Source of the DNA: Xenococcus sp. MO_188.B8
Lineage (GTDB): Bacteria > Cyanobacteriota > Cyanobacteriia > Cyanobacteriales > Xenococcaceae
Reading direction: 5' to 3'
Assembly (NCBI GenBank): GCA_030065615.1
Contig: JASJDR010000042.1
Span: forward strand, 1-35,091
Length of the DNA: 35,091 nt
In this document: positions 27,345 through 34,953 of the stretch, in pieces
Layout: every line of letters starts with the position of its first letter
Position numbering within the stretch: the stretch's first letter is position 1
Made by a program: the position numbers and the translations under genes
The notes under the pieces: generated by a model
Told to the model about the DNA's origin: nothing
Seen by the model: the letters and a program-made list of their open reading frames with translations, nothing else
Database searches by the model: none

Positions 27345-28455
27345 CTAGGTATTAGAAGTCTCTAATGGTAAATTCGCGCCAAAACTATGATGTTTATTAA
27401 CAGCAATTGTTGACTCACTATACTCATCTTTCACTATTTCTAAAATTAGACAACCTTTTCTTAGTCTAACTAAGCCACAAATCGTTAAAATAATTGAAGC
27501 ATATCTGTTCTCCCTTAAACGAAATCTTTCTTGAGCTGCCTTAAATATTTTCACAACTCTGATCAAATGTTCCACAAATATTCTCTCTGAAGATAAGGTT
27601 TTATTTTCTTCTTTTTGTTCTAGGGTTATTTCCCGTTGTCTTGGTGCGCATTCCCTTGCCCAGAACACGGAGCTGGGTAAACGTCTTACGCCGCCCTAAA
27701 GGATACCGCTCGCACGCCCCGAAGGTAGTCCTTTAGGATAACGCGGGGTCGCACCGCTTCTTTGGTTTTTTATGAGGCGTCCTGATTTGTGCTTCCCCAA
27801 CATAAGCTTTATCACCGATTAATCTCTGTTCTGGATGGAATTTATAGAGACGTTCCCGGCATAAATTAATATCGCTTACTGGACCAGGTCTTCCTACTAC
27901 TACATCTACAATATCTGAGCCTAATGGCAATGTAATGAATTGATTTTTAAAAGTATGATTTCTTTGTTTTCCCGAATAGTATTCTTTTTGAGTTTGATAA
28001 TCTAAAGGCCTTTCTCTAGCTTGTTCTTCACTATCTACTATTAATTCGTATTCTCGTAATTCTTCTTGAATAGTTTCTTCATTTTCTTGGTACTTTTTTA
28101 CTTGTTCTAGTAGTGAAGCTGGTAATTCTTCTCTGAATAACATTTGCCAATAATTAAATAGATTATGCGCTGTTGATTCACTTACTTGAAATAAAAGTCC
28201 TAATACTTGAAATGTTAAATGATGTCTCAGATAAACTAGAGTTAAGATAATTTGCTCCTCTATCGACAGTTTGGGTGAGCAGCCTCCTCCTGCTTTAATT
28301 ATTCTAATTTTTCTCTTTTCTTTTTCTTCTTGCTTTTTTTGATGTAACAACTTTCCCTGTTCAATTAATTGTTCTAGTTGAGCAAAATCAATTCCTAATA
28401 ACCGTTTCACTTCTTGAGGATGCTTCTGAATATATTCCCAGGTGTAATTGCTCAT
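27345..28455 (-). pseudogene. IS5-family DDE transposase split by a palindromic repeat
   Basis: The first part (28455 down to about 27756) has an N-terminal HTH region (LTFQVLGLLFQVSESTAHNLF). It carries the first catalytic Asp in ELIVDSEEQARERP, YYSGKQRNHTFK, and the second Asp in RLIGDKAYVG. The second part (about 27642 to 27345) resumes in another frame at REITLEQKEENKTL and carries the final catalytic Glu in IFVEHLIRVVK. The join HKKPKK-REITLEQ is what an intact DDE_Tnp_4-type protein would read. A 113-base repeat separates the parts and shifts the frame, so the transposase is dead although all three DDE residues remain. Confidence 0.8.
27643..27755. repeat. Palindrome-rich repeat inserted in the IS5-type transposase
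   Basis: 113 bases bounded by inverted GGTGCG (27643-27648) and CGCACC (27750-27755). A perfect 9-bp stem, CCTAAAGGA (27695-27703) with TCCTTTAGG (27729-27737), lies inside. It shares CCGAAGGT and CCTTTAGGAT with 20669-20782. The reading frame on each side resumes as a continuous transposase once it is removed. Confidence 0.65.
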
Positions 28456-28506
28456 TTTTGTCGATTTTTGGCTGAGATTTAAGCCTTATCTGCACATTAT
28501 ATTTTC

Positions 28507-28731
28507 GTGTTGATTATATTATGGAAATGTCTAGTAGAATATCGCATCGACAAACCCCTTTATCCCAAATCAAATAAACAAGAACAAATACTCAATAGTC
28601 CTTACTTCAAAGTAGCAGCCAGCTTTGCCCAAGCTGCATTAGTCGGTGGACTCGTTGAACCAGAAGAAATCGCAGAGCACGCTATTAACCTCACCGACCA
28701 ACTAATCCAGAAAGTCGGAGAGAAGATTTGA
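28507..28731 (+). CDS. Small protein of unknown function, possibly 5'-truncated
   Basis: A 74-aa frame from a GTG at 28507, only 10 bases from the presumed end of the IS5-type element. The N-terminus (LIILWKCLVEYRI) is poor evidence for a native start, so the gene may have lost its beginning to the insertion. The later part, SPYFKVAASFAQAALVGGLVEPEEIAEHAINLTDQLI, looks like a folded helical protein. It overlaps the next start (TTGA), as is usual for coupled operon genes. No family is recognised. Confidence 0.45.
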   Translation: MLIILWKCLVEYRIDKPLYPKSNKQEQILNSPYFKVAASFAQAALVGGLVEPEEIAEHAINLTDQLIQKVGEKI

Positions 28732-29024
28732 AATATCCAAAGATTACTGAGCTAGATGGAGATACCTTAATGGGCATCTGGACTCTTGGGTTATTTCACC
28801 CCTTTGGTCTGTTGACCTATTTGACCTATGCCGATGATTCAAAATCAATTGAAGTAGATATTGATTTAAGCTTAATCGACCCCTATAGCCAAATAGCCAA
28901 GTTTAAGAGAAAAGAGAAGCTTGCCGCTTTCAAAAAAATTGAAAAAGCTGGTCTTCTCGACATTTTGCAGAGTAGTAACTGGAAGCATCACAAAGTATTA
29001 TTCATCCTGTTGAAAAAGTCTTAA
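28728..29024 (+). CDS. Small protein of unknown function
   Basis: A 98-aa protein starting at TTG, with its first four bases shared with the previous stop. Features include a hydrophobic MGIWTLGLFHPFGLLTYLTY stretch (about 14-34), too polar at its edges for a certain membrane helix, and a basic C-terminus (KRKEKLAAFKKIEKAG). It belongs to the plus-strand operon leading to the ParB-like gene. No domain is recognised. Confidence 0.5.
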   Translation: MKYPKITELDGDTLMGIWTLGLFHPFGLLTYLTYADDSKSIEVDIDLSLIDPYSQIAKFKRKEKLAAFKKIEKAGLLDILQSSNWKHHKVLFILLKKS

Positions 29025-29040
29025 AGGAGAGAACCAGAAA

Positions 29041-29826
29041 ATGAGAAATAATTTTGATCTAGATGTTCGCGGCATGAATGCTAAAGGGCTAGGCGGAAAA
29101 GAAATGTGCGCCTATTTCTGGCTCGTAAGCAAGAAAGCTGTCGGTAAGACAGTCATTGTCTATCTAGAAGATTTCCGTAAATGGCTGAAAAAAGACCCCT
29201 TTGGCGACGGCTCTATCAGTAGGCGCCATGCTTCAAGAGTCATACACAACTTAGCAGAAAAAGGCTTTGCCGAAGTGAAATCTCTCGGCGGGGGAGCTTT
29301 TGAAGTAACCCTTTTCTCACTGGATTTTGTTTTTGGACAAAAATGCCACGATGAGACAGATTTGTCCAGCGAGTCAAAATCCCAGGATGAAGACCCCCCA
29401 AAGGATTCACCCCATAACACGCCCAACGCGAAAGTTAAGCAGCAGCAGCTAATACAGATCAAGCAACTTTGTACCCAAGCAGGAATTAAATATCGCCTAG
29501 ATAAAGATTGGTGGGAAATAGCCGACCATGGAATTGAGAAAATCGCAGCGACCATTAACCTGATGAAATATAGATCGCTCACCACCCCAATCGCCAACAT
29601 CCCAGGATGGTTCAAACAAGCCTTGAGGCGTAATTACTATCTCGACCACGATCCTAACTCCTTCAGCGTTTTGAACAACATTAAACAAGCCTATGAATAT
29701 TGTGTAGAGAAATTTAACCAATGGGGAATGTTTCCCAGTCGTGGCGAGCCTGAATTCCCAAAAAAAACGAGCGCCCCCAAAAGTTCACATGTTTTAAAGG
29801 ACACCCAGATCGTTAAAAATTCTTAG
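29041..29826 (+). CDS. Winged-helix, replication-initiator-like protein (tentative)
   Basis: A 261-aa protein. Residues about 40-100 read as a winged helix (DGSISRRHASRVIHNLAEKGFAEVKSLGGGAFEV). After a polar linker, a second part contains KIAATINLMK and NIPGWFKQALRRNY, similar in pattern to the C-terminal helices of plasmid and phage replication proteins and DnaD-type loaders. AGGAGAG precedes the ATG by about 10 bases. It lies 12 bases upstream of the ParB-like gene. A replication or partition role for a mobile element is inferred from this pairing; the family is not firmly recognised. Confidence 0.5.
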   Translation: MRNNFDLDVRGMNAKGLGGKEMCAYFWLVSKKAVGKTVIVYLEDFRKWLKKDPFGDGSISRRHASRVIHNLAEKGFAEVKSLGGGAFEVTLFSLDFVFGQKCHDETDLSSESKSQDEDPPKDSPHNTPNAKVKQQQLIQIKQLCTQAGIKYRLDKDWWEIADHGIEKIAATINLMKYRSLTTPIANIPGWFKQALRRNYYLDHDPNSFSVLNNIKQAYEYCVEKFNQWGMFPSRGEPEFPKKTSAPKSSHVLKDTQIVKNS

Positions 29827-29837
29827 GAGTATTATAT

Positions 29838-31454
29838 ATGATTCAAGCGATCCAACAAGCATATAAAATAAATCCCCAAACTCTTGTACAACTCCAAAAC
29901 GAGTTGCAACAAGAGATTGAAGAGGCTAAGTCCGAACTTCTTCAACTAAAACAATCTAAACAATACACCCAACAAATAGTTAATGAAATTGCTGCTCACC
30001 AGGAAATTATTCAAAAAAACAGCTATCTACTTGATGAAATCAAATCCTGTGACCAATTAGAAATCGGTAAATGGGTCAAAAGACTCTCCCAGAAAGACAA
30101 AAAACCAGGACAGATAATTGATATCAAAATTCTGGGCGGTAAACCCATTGTCGTTATTCAATGGTGGCAAGAATCCACAACTAAACCGGAATCCCCTAAA
30201 AACCTGCAACTATTAACTCCCAAAGATTTACGTTACAACTGGAACGGTTCCAAGTTCCCCAAATTCGTCCGCCAGATTGATGGTTTTGAATGTGAAGACC
30301 CCGAACTTCTCCAATCCCAATTAAAACAACTCAAACAACAGAACGAAGTAGATACCAAAGGAGATCGAGCTAACCGAATTTTAGATGACTGCGATCGGCA
30401 AATTGTTTACTGTAAAAAACGTTTGGCGTTTTTGAAACAAAAAAATATCGAATATGCCGAGCCCAAAGAGATCGAACAACTAACCCTCAATAACATTAGT
30501 CCTAATCCCTCCACCAAACAAATCGAAATTCTGGAACGATTTGCCCACCGAAAAACCGAATCAACCATAATCGCCATTGATCAAATCACCAGAGATCCCA
30601 AAACCCAACAAAGAGAAGAACTCGACCTCAAAGTAGTGGAAGAATACAGCGAAGCAATTCTCTCCGGTGCTAAACTTCCTCCCGTCAAAGTTAAATATGA
30701 TAACTCCTATTATTGGCTCTACGATGGGTTTCACACCCTCAGAGCAGCTGAAAAAGCAGGACTGACCGAAATCTCTGCCCAAATCACCCCAGGCAACCTC
30801 CGAGACGCAATCTTAGAATCCGTGGGAGTCAACGCCGAACATGGATTACGTCGCAGCCGTGAAACCAAACGACGCTCTGTAATGACCTTATTACAAGATC
30901 CTGAATGGGGACAATGGAGCGATCGTGAAATTGCTCGAAAATGCAAAGTGTCCAACACCTTCGTTTCCAATCTCAGAAAAAATCTCACTGTCAACGTTGA
31001 CAGTGATAATCACAAAAACTACAAAGATAAACACGGTAATCTCTCCAAAATGAATACCGCCAAGATCGGTAAATCAGATCCCGAAAACGCCGAAACCGAT
31101 AAACTAGCTCACTCTCCCGATAATAAATCAAACAACAATCAACTTGAACTTAACCAATTGGTCCAACTTCAACTATCCTCCTTTGAAGGCGTATCCGAAA
31201 AACTCAAACTACTCAATCACCATTACGGAATCATCACCTCCAAAATCGAAGTAGGCAAAGCATACAACGTCAAATTCTTTGGCCAACATTCCAGTTTCAT
31301 TACCAAAACAGAAGACTTAAAACCCGTCGAGCAAGTCTCCTTCACCGTCACCTTTGAACCCCGCGAATATATCGCTCTAATGAAGATTTACGGCAACAAA
31401 AACAGCCTATACGATGCCATCAAACAATCACTAACAGGAGTCAAACCCGCATGA
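29838..31454 (+). CDS. ParB-like nuclease/HTH protein with long N-terminal coiled-coil region
   Basis: A 538-aa protein. The N-terminus (1-60) is a coiled coil. A small domain, EIGKWVKRLSQKDKKPGQIIDI..., follows at about 75-150, and another helical stretch runs to 221. The ParB/Srx-type domain runs about 240-340 (YYWLYDGFHTLRAAEKAG, ESVGVNAEHGLRRSRETKRR). A helix-turn-helix, WSDREIARKCKVSNTFVSN, lies at about 360. A further 150-residue tail is unassigned. Such proteins bind DNA in plasmid or phage partition or regulation. AGGAG is upstream. Codons 179-221 (30372-30499) are identical, inverted, to the right window edge. The stop overlaps the next small gene (ATGA). Confidence 0.85.
   Translation: MIQAIQQAYKINPQTLVQLQNELQQEIEEAKSELLQLKQSKQYTQQIVNEIAAHQEIIQKNSYLLDEIKSCDQLEIGKWVKRLSQKDKKPGQIIDIKILGGKPIVVIQWWQESTTKPESPKNLQLLTPKDLRYNWNGSKFPKFVRQIDGFECEDPELLQSQLKQLKQQNEVDTKGDRANRILDDCDRQIVYCKKRLAFLKQKNIEYAEPKEIEQLTLNNISPNPSTKQIEILERFAHRKTESTIIAIDQITRDPKTQQREELDLKVVEEYSEAILSGAKLPPVKVKYDNSYYWLYDGFHTLRAAEKAGLTEISAQITPGNLRDAILESVGVNAEHGLRRSRETKRRSVMTLLQDPEWGQWSDREIARKCKVSNTFVSNLRKNLTVNVDSDNHKNYKDKHGNLSKMNTAKIGKSDPENAETDKLAHSPDNKSNNNQLELNQLVQLQLSSFEGVSEKLKLLNHHYGIITSKIEVGKAYNVKFFGQHSSFITKTEDLKPVEQVSFTVTFEPREYIALMKIYGNKNSLYDAIKQSLTGVKPA
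30372..30499. repeat. Perfect inverted repeat, left arm (128 bp, inside the ParB-like gene)
   Basis: All 128 bases are the exact reverse complement of 34964-35091. I compared the arms base by base and found no mismatch. Identity ends sharply after codon 221 on this side and is cut by the window edge on the other, so the true arm may be longer. Confidence 0.95.
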
Positions 31455-31661
31455 ACTCAGACCAATTAAGACAATGGATCGAGATCCAAGAGCCGCAGTC
31501 CCCAAAAAGTCTATGGTGCAGTAATTTTCTTTTCTCGCTGCATCGGTCAAAAAGAGGACAAATCCAATCAATACGAAAGACTAATTACTTTTAAACCTTT
31601 TGAAGAATTAGAAGTTCAAACCATTAGCAGACAAGCAGAGCATGTAACCAGGAGACAATAA
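31451..31661 (+). pseudogene. Small operon gene with a one-base frameshift
   Basis: From the ATG at 31451 the frame reads MNSDQLRQWIEIQEPQSPK and soon loses sense. Removing one base from the run CCCCAAAAA (about 31500-31508) lets it continue as VYGAVIFFSRCIGQKED through FKPFEELEVQTI to a TAA at 31659-31661. The length of 211 bases is 3 x 70 + 1. The start overlaps the ParB stop (ATGA) and the end overlaps the next ATG (TAATG), as expected for a coupled gene. It may be a recent frameshift, a sequencing slip in a homopolymer or programmed slippage. Product about 69 aa, function unknown. Confidence 0.65.
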
Positions 31662-31963
31662 TGAGCTTAACAGAAGCAGAAATTAGAGCGATCGCCCGTG
31701 ACGAATTTAAGAAGCTCTTAATAGGGGGAATAGGTGAGATTGACAATTCCGTTCCTGAATACTTGCCAACTGCTGAAGCATGGAAAATGTTAGGGTTTTC
31801 TAATCCCAAACAATTACTTAAGGCAATCGAAAACGGGTTATTTCGATTAAACAAAGAGGTACAGGATCGTCGAGGACAGCGATCTCAAAAAGCTCGTTAT
31901 TACTTTAATATCAAAGCTTGCCTGAAACGATTAAACACTGCTGCTGAAAAAAGAACCAAATAA
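31661..31963 (+). CDS. Small DNA-binding-like protein, mirror-paired with 34599-34913
   Basis: A 100-aa protein. The core YLPTAEAWKMLGFSNPKQLLKAIENG looks like a helix-turn-helix of the excisionase/MerR kind, and YYFNIKACLKRLNT ends the protein. The mirror gene at 34599 shares SP/PEYLPT-EAWK-LG and the whole YYFNIKACLKRLNT string. The ribosome site is AGGAG. It converges on the tyrosine recombinase gene (2 bases between stops). A role as a recombination directionality factor is inferred from its size and the integrase next door. Confidence 0.65.
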   Translation: MSLTEAEIRAIARDEFKKLLIGGIGEIDNSVPEYLPTAEAWKMLGFSNPKQLLKAIENGLFRLNKEVQDRRGQRSQKARYYFNIKACLKRLNTAAEKRTK

Positions 31964-31965
31964 AA

Positions 31966-33081
31966 TTAACTTGGCGGTAAAGGGCGATCCGCCCTGGCCA
32001 TCAATAACCTATAAAAATGATCCTCTTGTTCCTCTGAAATCCACCTCTGATAAGTCTGATTATGCTCTTTCTCCGAATGCGCCATTAATCTTGCTGCCAA
32101 AGGATTGGGCATAAATCCCATAGCTCGAATTGCCCAACAATGGCGCAAATCTCCAGGCAAGCACAAATCATATCGTTTAAAAGCTTTTGTTACCCTACTC
32201 CCCAAGTCACGATTATTATTGCCACTGACTTGAGGTAATGTCTTGTTGGGATTTCCCAGATCCCATTGTTCATACCATTCAGGATAAAGACACCAAATAC
32301 GTCTTACTCCAAAATGGGCTTTACGATAAGTCGAAACTAGTCTTGACGATTTTTGCAAACTATCAATATCAACCAAGAAAACCTCATGATTACTAATTCC
32401 ATAGCAAGCCATTAATCCAAAGACAAACTGCCATTGTGGATTAGGAATACTGTAGTAATAATCTTTAATTTCCTTATCCGTCGGCAATTGCCGTTCGACC
32501 TCTTTCGTTCGATGCGAGTAATTACCCTTATAGCGATTGAAATCGACATTCAAGCCAGCAAACTTAGCCAAAGCATTAGCTACCATTACTGCTCGTTTTC
32601 TAATTCTAGTATCTGGTTCAGTAGAAAAAATCAAATCAAGTAAAACGCGATCGCTTAACTTCTCATCCCTTGGCAATCGTTTAAACATAGATTGATATTC
32701 AACTTTCCAAGTTGTTTCAGCTCTTACCGTTCGCTGTCTTCTATCAAAGTAATCCTGCTCAAACTTATCGATCCAAGAACCAACAGTCTCTAGAACTATT
32801 CCGCGATCGCCATTGAGCCAATCCTGCCAATCAAACTTTTCCAGAGCTAACTGAGAACTCAATAACTTAGCTTTCTCCTCTGCTTGCTTAATCCCCGCAG
32901 CATTGCAATAAACTCCCAAAGACAAATATTGCTGATAGGGTTTATCTTTGCCACTGACAGGCTTAGGAGGTAAAGTTCCCCGCAACGATAACTTGTTACC
33001 TCGTTTGTAAATCAAAATTCCAGCATTAATACTTTTCAGACGCTCATTAGCCTTGTCGAGCAGTTGATCGAGTTTATCCAC
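31966..33081 (-). CDS. Phage-type tyrosine recombinase, first catalytic Arg replaced by Ser
   Basis: A 371-aa integrase-like protein. The N-terminal arm-binding part contains LSLRGTLPPKPVSGK and YLSLGVYCNAAGIKQAEEKA, and the core DNA-binding part TTWKVEYQSMFKRLP. In the catalytic domain the HxxR box (RHCWAIR) and the Tyr (NQTYQRWI) are present. However, the segment that should hold Arg I reads CYGISNHEVF, with Ser where the mirror copy has Arg (GLRNHEVF); AGT differs from AGA by one base. The GHS box is AHS. Start GTG at 33081. Such enzymes cut and join DNA at att sites; this one is probably weak or dead. Confidence 0.85.
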   Translation of the reverse strand: MDKLDQLLDKANERLKSINAGILIYKRGNKLSLRGTLPPKPVSGKDKPYQQYLSLGVYCNAAGIKQAEEKAKLLSSQLALEKFDWQDWLNGDRGIVLETVGSWIDKFEQDYFDRRQRTVRAETTWKVEYQSMFKRLPRDEKLSDRVLLDLIFSTEPDTRIRKRAVMVANALAKFAGLNVDFNRYKGNYSHRTKEVERQLPTDKEIKDYYYSIPNPQWQFVFGLMACYGISNHEVFLVDIDSLQKSSRLVSTYRKAHFGVRRIWCLYPEWYEQWDLGNPNKTLPQVSGNNNRDLGSRVTKAFKRYDLCLPGDLRHCWAIRAMGFMPNPLAARLMAHSEKEHNQTYQRWISEEQEDHFYRLLMARADRPLPPS

Positions 33082-33103
33082 TGAACTAAATTTGAACTAA
33101 ATT
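33082..33103 (-). promoter_or_regulatory. Tandem 11-bp operator-like repeat before the minus-strand recombinase
   Basis: TGAACTAAATT occurs twice in direct tandem (33082-33092 and 33093-33103), touching the GTG start. Read on the coding strand, the unit is AATTTAGTTCA. A -10-like CCTATAAT lies upstream (33112-33119). The same motif, AATTTAGrTC, stands before the mirror recombinase. The layout suggests autorepression or arm-site binding. Confidence 0.55.
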
Positions 33104-33218
33104 CTAGGGGAATTATAGGACATTATGGGATGTTATAGGCAGTTATTAATTCCCTGTAGTCCCCAAGCAGAATTTAGCAAAAGCTTGTTACATATTGCTA
33201 TCAGGCATTATATAAGGA

Positions 33219-33296
33219 ATGTAGCTCAGGAGAGATAAATTAATCGCCATCTGATTTGTAATCAGCCGGTCGCAGGTTCGAGTCCTGTCACCAGCT
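33219..33296 (+). tRNA. tRNA-Thr (UGU) 3'-half remnant, likely attachment site
   Basis: From 33251 to 33296 the sequence is a good tRNA 3' half: anticodon stem CTGA/TCAG, loop TTTGTAA with anticodon TGT, T-arm GCAGG-TTCGAGT-CCTGT and acceptor strand CACCAGC plus T. Upstream, GTAGCTCAG is recognisable, but the D-arm is replaced by AGAGATAAATTAATCGCCAT and the 5' acceptor strand (AGGAATG) does not pair with CACCAGC. It is therefore not a working tRNA as written. Lying between two divergent tyrosine recombinase genes, it fits an attP or a hybrid att site carrying the tRNA end. Confidence 0.7.
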
Positions 33297-33385
33297 TTTA
33301 AACCCAAACCCCTTGTATAGTGAGGAAATGCTTGTATATTAGGAATTTGCTTGTCCAATTTCCCTCTAATTCAATGTCCTGTCAG

Positions 33386-33402
33386 GGCTAATGTGATTAG
33401 CC
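33386..33402. promoter_or_regulatory. Short perfect hairpin between att-like site and second recombinase
   Basis: GGCTAAT-gtg-ATTAGCC is a 7-bp inverted repeat with a 3-base loop. CCGAGAA follows twice, 10 bases apart (33401-33407 and 33411-33417). These could be recombinase arm sites or an operator. Confidence 0.4.
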
Positions 33403-33446
33403 GAGAATGACCGAGAACATCCTATAATACCTAAAAATTTTAGATC

Positions 33447-33471
33447 GAATTTAGATCACTGAATTTAGGTC
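33447..33471 (+). promoter_or_regulatory. Repeated AATTTAGrTC motif before the plus-strand recombinase
   Basis: GAATTTAGATC (33447-33457) and GAATTTAGGTC (33461-33471) abut the ATG at 33472. A degenerate third copy lies at 33436-33446. A CCTATAAT -10-like box stands at 33421-33428. The arrangement mirrors that of the minus-strand recombinase gene. Confidence 0.5.
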
Positions 33472-34602
33472 ATGGATAAGATTGAAAAATTGTTAGAAGC
33501 AGCTAATGACAGGCTTAAAAAATCTAACACTGGGATAAAAATTTTTCGCAGAGGACAGAAATAATCTTTAAGGGGAATGTTGCCCCCAAAACCTCGCAGC
33601 AAGCAAAATAAATTTTCTCAGCAAATGATTTCTCTGGGAGTCTTTTGTAACGGTGCTGGGATTAGAAAGGCGGAAAAAGAAGCACAACGATTATCTTCTG
33701 AACTGGCGCTAAATAAGTTTGATTGGAATATTTGGTTAAATAACGCGCCGCGAAGCGGATCTCTTCGAGATCGCGCTTCTGTTCCTGAGAATGTTAGTTA
33801 TTGGCTGGAACTGTTTGAGAAGGATTATTTTAACCGTAGAGAACGCAATCAAAAATCTGAGACTACTTGGAAGGTTGAATATCAATCTATGTTCAAGCGG
33901 TTACCTTTTGAGGAGAAGTTAAGCGATCGCGTTTTGTTGGAGTTGGTGTTTTCTACTCAGCCAGATACTCGACAGAGAAAACGTGCAGTAATGATGGCTA
34001 ATGCTTTAGCTAAGTTTGCAAATATAGATATTGATTTAAAGCCCTATCAAGGTAATTACAATTTCAATCAAGTAAGCCAGAGAGAAATTCCGACGGATGA
34101 GCAAATAGCAAGTTGGTACCAAAAAATCCCTAATCCTGGTTGGAAATTTGCTTTTGGCTTGATGGCTGCCTATGGACTGAGAAATCATGAGGTCTTTAAT
34201 CTTGACTTGGATTCGCTGCGAGCATCGCCAGGGCATTTGGTGGTTTTAAATGGCAAAACTGGAGCGAGAAAAATTTGGTGTCTGTATCCTGAATGGTGGC
34301 ATGAATGGAAGCTTTATGAAGAGAAACAACTGCCAGATGTCAGGGGTAAAAACAACCGAGATTTAGGTGAGCGAGTAACCCAAGCCTTTAGAAGATATCA
34401 ATTGACTAAGCCTTATAATCTTCGTCATTCCTGGGCAATTAGAGCCATGAATTTTATGCCAGTGGAAATGGCAGCCAGACAAATGGGACATTCTGTTGAT
34501 TTACATTGCAAGACTTATCAAAGATGGATTGGAGAAGCCCATGAGCAAACCATGTATGAGATTATGATGAACAGAAAAGATCGCCCTTTGCCACCTGTTT
34601 AA
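33472..34602 (+). pseudogene. Phage-type tyrosine recombinase with stop at codon 31 and a palindromic insertion
   Basis: From the ATG at 33472 the product begins MDKIEKLLEAANDRLKKSN, parallel to the mirror copy's MDKLDQLLDKANERLKSIN. Codon 31 is TAA (33562-33564) where the mirror has a Leu codon; TTA to TAA is one base. After it the same frame continues SLRGMLPPKP to the end. An ATG at 33577 could restart a 341-aa product lacking about 35 residues. The catalytic set looks complete: Arg in YGLRNHEVF, RHSWAIR, MGHS and Tyr in KTYQRWI. Codons near 33744-33772 hold a palindromic insert that adds about 8 residues. It converges on the mirror small gene with a 4-base overlap. Confidence 0.85.
33744..33775. 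repeat. Double-hairpin repeat inserted in frame in the recombinase gene
   Basis: CCGC-GAA-GCGG (33748-33758) and GATCTC-TTC-GAGATC (33758-33772) form two abutting hairpins, framed by CGCG. Aligning the two recombinases shows about 8 extra residues here (APRSGSLRDRAS replaces a shorter loop). The insert is a multiple of three and keeps the frame open. Confidence 0.7.
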
Positions 34603-34913
34603 CTTCTTCGTTCTCTAGGAGTATTCAATCTTTTGAGGCAAGCTTTGATATTGAAGTAATAAATCGGTTTTTGGCTATCTTTACGGCTCCTATCTTGATA
34701 TTCTTTGCCCTCTCTTAAATCTCCTGACCTAATTGCATTAATCAATTGCTTCCGCGATTTGTAACCTAATTCTTTCCACGCTTCAGAAGTTGGAAGATAT
34801 TGAGGAGAATCATTATTATTTATCCCCAACATTTCAGATAGAACGGTTTTGACTTTGGCCTCTACTATTTTTTCAGCTTCTTCTCTGGTTATGTAATCAT
34901 TCATCATTCTCAA
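34599..34913 (-). CDS. Small DNA-binding-like protein, mirror copy
   Basis: A 104-aa protein with the same plan as 31661-31963: a charged N-terminal helix (DYITREEAEKIVEAKVKTVLS), then the helix-turn-helix-like core YLPTSEAWKELGYKSRKQLINAIRSG and the shared ending YYFNIKACLKRLNT. The two are clearly paralogues but well diverged. It may start at the ATG of MRMM or at M4 (MNDY). Its end overlaps the recombinase end by four bases in convergent orientation, matching the mirror layout. Confidence 0.65.
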   Translation of the reverse strand: MRMMNDYITREEAEKIVEAKVKTVLSEMLGINNNDSPQYLPTSEAWKELGYKSRKQLINAIRSGDLREGKEYQDRSRKDSQKPIYYFNIKACLKRLNTPRERRS

Positions 34914-34953
34914 TGCTAACTACTTTTATAAAGTTTAGATATGCGATCGCAGT

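Larger units (their letters stand above)
27309..28496. mobile_element. IS5-type insertion element, interrupted
   Basis: The transposase halves at 27345-27642 and 27756-28455 are enclosed by short matching ends: TGTACAGAT (27309-27317) and ATCTGCACA (28488-28496), inverted with one mismatch. The span of 1188 bp less the 113-bp inserted repeat gives about 1075 bp, a normal IS5-family length. No target duplication could be fixed, so the ends are provisional. Confidence 0.4.

Noticed and set aside
29160..29721. Minus-strand ORFs opposite the winged-helix gene
   Set aside because: They are shadows of a well-supported plus-strand gene with a strong ribosome site and operon context.
33219..33296. 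A functional tRNA-Thr gene
   Set aside because: The 5' acceptor strand does not pair with CACCAGC and the D-stem right half is missing; only the 3' half is credible.
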